Both the position numbers and the translations under genes were made by a program. Of a DNA stretch of 6,879 nucleotides, positions 4,910 to 6,879 are shown piece after piece; positions within the stretch are counted from its first letter, which is position 1; every line of letters starts with the position of its first letter. Source of the DNA: Acidimicrobiaceae bacterium. Lineage in GTDB: Bacteria; Actinomycetota; Acidimicrobiia; Acidimicrobiales; Salinilacustritrichaceae. Below the pieces are notes generated by a model. It was not told the origin of the DNA. It worked only from the letters and a program-made list of their open reading frames with translations, and did not search any database. The DNA lies in the NCBI GenBank assembly GCA_003476595.1, contig DMTU01000046.1, positions 502 through 7,380 on the forward strand. The letters are read 5' to 3'.

Positions 4910-6879
4910 CGGGCCGGGCTGGGCGCCGGGGACAAGATCGGCGTCCGGATTCCCTCCGGCACCAACCAGCTCTACATCGCCATCCTGGCTGTGCTCCTCG
5001 TTGGGGCTGCATATGTCCCGGTGGACGCGGACGACCCGGAAGAGCGGGCCCGGCTGGTGTTTGGCGAAGCCCGGGTTGCGGGCACGTTACACGGGACCGG
5101 GGAAGTTGTGACGGAGGGCCAGCGGCCCCGCCCGTTCCCGGCACCGCGGCTGCCCGGCCCGGACGACGACGCCTGGGTCATTTTCACCTCCGGCTCCACC
5201 GGTACCCCCAAGGGCGTCGCCGTGCAGCACCGTTCCGCGGCGGCCTTCGTCGACGCCGAGGCCCGGATCTTCCTCCAGGACGAGCCGGTCGGCCCGCAGG
5301 ACCGTGTCCTCGCCGGGCTGTCGGTCGCCTTCGACGCCTCCTGCGAAGAAATGTGGCTTGCCTGGCGGCACGGCGCCTGCCTGGTCCCGGCGCCGCGGGC
5401 CCTGGTCCGGACCGGCATGGACCTCGGCCCCTGGCTGATCAGCCACGGCATCACGGTCGTGTCCACGGTTCCCACCCTCGCCGCGCTCTGGCCGGTGGAG
5501 TCCCTGGAGAGCGTCCGCCTGCTGATTTTCGGCGGCGAGGCATGCCCGCCGGAGCTCGCCGAACGGCTCGCCGTCGAGGGCCGCGAGGTCTGGAACACCT
5601 ACGGCCCCACCGAGGCCACCGTCGTCGCCTGCGCTGCGCCGCTGGGCGGCTCCGGACCAATCCGGATTGGACTGCCCCTGGACGGCTGGGACCTGGCCGT
5701 CGTGGACGCTGACACCCTGCCGGTCGCAGAAGGGGAAATCGGCGAACTGATCATCGGCGGCGTCGGCCTGGCCCGGTACCTCGACCCGGCCAAGGACGCC
5801 GAGAAATACGCCCCGATGCCGTCTCTCGGCTGGGCGCGTGCCTACCGCTCCGGCGATCTGGTCCGCTACGAGGCCGCCGGGCTGATCTTCCAGGGCCGCG
5901 CCGACGAACAGGTCAAGCTGGGCGGGCGCCGTATCGAACTCGGCGAGATCGACGCCGCCCTGCAGTCCCTGCCCGACGTTGCCGGCGCGGCCGCAACCGT
6001 GCAGACGACGGCGGCTGGAAACCAGATCCTTGTCGGGTACCTGGCCCCAGCCGGTGGGCGGGATCTCGATCTGGCCGCCGCACGGGAGCTCCTTGGCCAA
6101 AGCCTGCCGGCCCCGCTGATCCCGCTGCTGACCGTGGTCGATTCGCTGCCCACCAAGACCAGCGGCAAGGTGGACCGGCACGCGCTGCCGTGGCCGCTGC
6201 CGGGGGCCGGTGCCGCCGACGCCGCTGCGGCCCCGCTGAACCTCCCGGACGATGCAGCCTGGATCGTGGAGCAGTGGAGTGCCGTGCTCGGCAGCGCCGT
6301 GTCCAACCTGGACGCCGATTTCTTCGCCTACGGTGGCGGGTCCCTCGCCGCCGCGCAACTTGTCTCGGCCCTCCGCGTTCGCTACCCCACCATCACGGTG
6401 GCCGACATCTACGCCACCCCCCGCGTCGGCGCGCTCATCGACACCGCGCGCCAGTCGCTGCCCGAAGGCGGGGCCGGCCCCGCCCCGGAGCGCACGGTCC
6501 GCCGCACAGCCCGGAAGTCTCAGGTCTTCCAGACCCTGATGGGTGTCCCGCTGCACCTCCTGGTGGGCATGCGCTGGCTGACCTACCTGATGGCGGCGAA
6601 CAATCTGCTCTCCTCCCTTGCCGGCTTCACGGCGGCGCCCACCGTGTCCTGGTGGTGGGTCGGGGCCTCGTGGCTCGTCTTCGTCAGCCCTGCGGGGCGG
6701 ATGCTGATCTCCATCGCCGCCGCCCGCCTGCTGCTCCGCAAGGTGGTGCCGGGAACCTACCCGCGCTCCGGCCGGGTGCACCTGCGTCTGTGGCTGGCTG
6801 AACAGATCCAGGACCTGGCCGGCGCAGTCAGCCTGGCCAGCGCTCCCTGGGTGCCGTACTACGCCCGGGCCCTCGGGGC
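4817..6879 (+). CDS. In-frame DnaJ stub joined to Pls-like NRPS (adenylation-thiolation-membrane), open at right edge; probable chimera
   Basis: The frame is open for 687 codons from ATG 4817 to the window end. Residues 1-31 are a DnaJ J-domain start. From about residue 32 the protein is an amino-acid adenylation domain with A2 GAAYVPVD (63-70), A3 FTSGSTGTPKG (123-133), A4 FDAS (172-175), A5 NTYGPTE (260-266), A6 GELIIGGVGLARY, A7 YRSGDL (343-348), A8 from Gly360 (GRADEQVKLGGRRIELGEID) and A10 SGKVDR with catalytic Lys451. A thiolation domain follows with FFAYGGGSL; Ser509 (6341-6343) would carry phosphopantetheine. Hydrophobic segments at about 573-603 and 611-645 then begin the membrane part seen in epsilon-poly-lysine synthetase (Pls) relatives of about 1,300 residues. 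Motif A1 and about 50 residues before A2 are absent, replaced by the DnaJ stub. The specificity positions read DAESIGTVVK, near a lysine code. The synthetase assignment is firm; the fusion itself is doubtful. Confidence 0.85.
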   Translation, partial: MADLYELLGVPRDASQDDIKRAYRAKARELHRAGLGAGDKIGVRIPSGTNQLYIAILAVLLVGAAYVPVDADDPEERARLVFGEARVAGTLHGTGEVVTEGQRPRPFPAPRLPGPDDDAWVIFTSGSTGTPKGVAVQHRSAAAFVDAEARIFLQDEPVGPQDRVLAGLSVAFDASCEEMWLAWRHGACLVPAPRALVRTGMDLGPWLISHGITVVSTVPTLAALWPVESLESVRLLIFGGEACPPELAERLAVEGREVWNTYGPTEATVVACAAPLGGSGPIRIGLPLDGWDLAVVDADTLPVAEGEIGELIIGGVGLARYLDPAKDAEKYAPMPSLGWARAYRSGDLVRYEAAGLIFQGRADEQVKLGGRRIELGEIDAALQSLPDVAGAAATVQTTAAGNQILVGYLAPAGGRDLDLAAARELLGQSLPAPLIPLLTVVDSLPTKTSGKVDRHALPWPLPGAGAADAAAAPLNLPDDAAWIVEQWSAVLGSAVSNLDADFFAYGGGSLAAAQLVSALRVRYPTITVADIYATPRVGALIDTARQSLPEGGAGPAPERTVRRTARKSQVFQTLMGVPLHLLVGMRWLTYLMAANNLLSSLAGFTAAPTVSWWWVGASWLVFVSPAGRMLISIAAARLLLRKVVPGTYPRSGRVHLRLWLAEQIQDLAGAVSLASAPWVPYYARALG
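4904..4915. other. Breakpoint between two sequence sources (dnaJ to NRPS)
   Basis: DnaJ similarity ends at ELH (4901-4909) and adenylation-domain similarity is clear from AGLGAGDKIG (4913 on). Adenylation domains of this class often have a similar Leu-His/Arg-x-x-Gly stretch here, so a short shared stretch around CTGCACC (4904-4910) could have served as the joining identity. A/T-ending codons go from 0 of 32 before the join to 11 of the 60 codons from 4913. The exact base cannot be fixed from this sequence alone. Confidence 0.75.

Noticed and set aside
5087..6781. Long minus-strand open frame of 564 codons opposite the synthetase
   Set aside because: It is Gly/Arg/Asp-rich with no known domain, and mirrors GC-rich codons of the sense gene, whose adenylation motifs are unmistakable.
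4817..6879. A novel chaperone-guided peptide synthetase system
   Set aside because: The J domain lacks the Pro-Asp of HPD and its second half, so it could not act on DnaK, and the adenylation domain is cut at its N terminus. The evidence favours a chimera over a functional new architecture.

Overview
This is a gene-dense, very GC-rich window with every supported gene on the + strand. Codon choice (third positions almost all G/C up to about 4,910) and gene families point to a high-GC actinobacterium. For positions 1 to about 4,905, an Acidimicrobiia-like or other uncultured actinobacterial genome is my best guess. From about 4,910 onward the codon usage relaxes visibly, and the protein resembles Pls-type peptide synthetases of soil actinobacteria such as the Arthrobacter group. 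Both lineage guesses come from memory, not from a search.

Layout: (1) 1-939 is the 3' two-thirds of an ATP-dependent DNA ligase, cut by the left edge. (2) 936-2282 is a class I CPD photolyase that overlaps the ligase stop by four bases (ATGA), so the two repair genes are probably translationally coupled. (3) 2297-3733 is a WS/DGAT-type wax ester synthase/diacylglycerol acyltransferase, 14 bp downstream and possibly in the same transcript. (4) 3734-3795 is a 62-bp intergenic region carrying a near-perfect CIRCE operator (3738-3764). (5) 3796-4803 is hrcA, the heat-shock repressor that binds CIRCE. (6) 4817 starts dnaJ with its own ribosome binding site, but the J domain lasts only 31 residues. 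At the His of the HPD motif (4907-4909) the reading frame passes, with no stop, into the adenylation domain of a Pls-like non-ribosomal peptide synthetase, which runs off the right edge at 6879.

The hrcA-dnaJ part is an autoregulated chaperone operon: HrcA represses its own transcript through CIRCE, and heat relieves the repression. The synthetase part has a nearly complete adenylation domain, a carrier (thiolation) domain with its phosphopantetheine serine, and the first membrane segments of the Pls architecture. Its specificity code reads DAESIGTVVK, close to a known lysine code, so a lysine-activating membrane homopolymer synthetase is the best functional guess.

The in-frame join is the most striking object here. 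The most economical reading is a chimera of two genomes (mis-assembly or a join at short sequence identity), because both partners are broken inside conserved domains and composition changes at the same point. It should not be taken as a new fusion protein without read-level support. No tRNA, rRNA, CRISPR, insertion sequence or gene-free stretch over 300 bp was seen.
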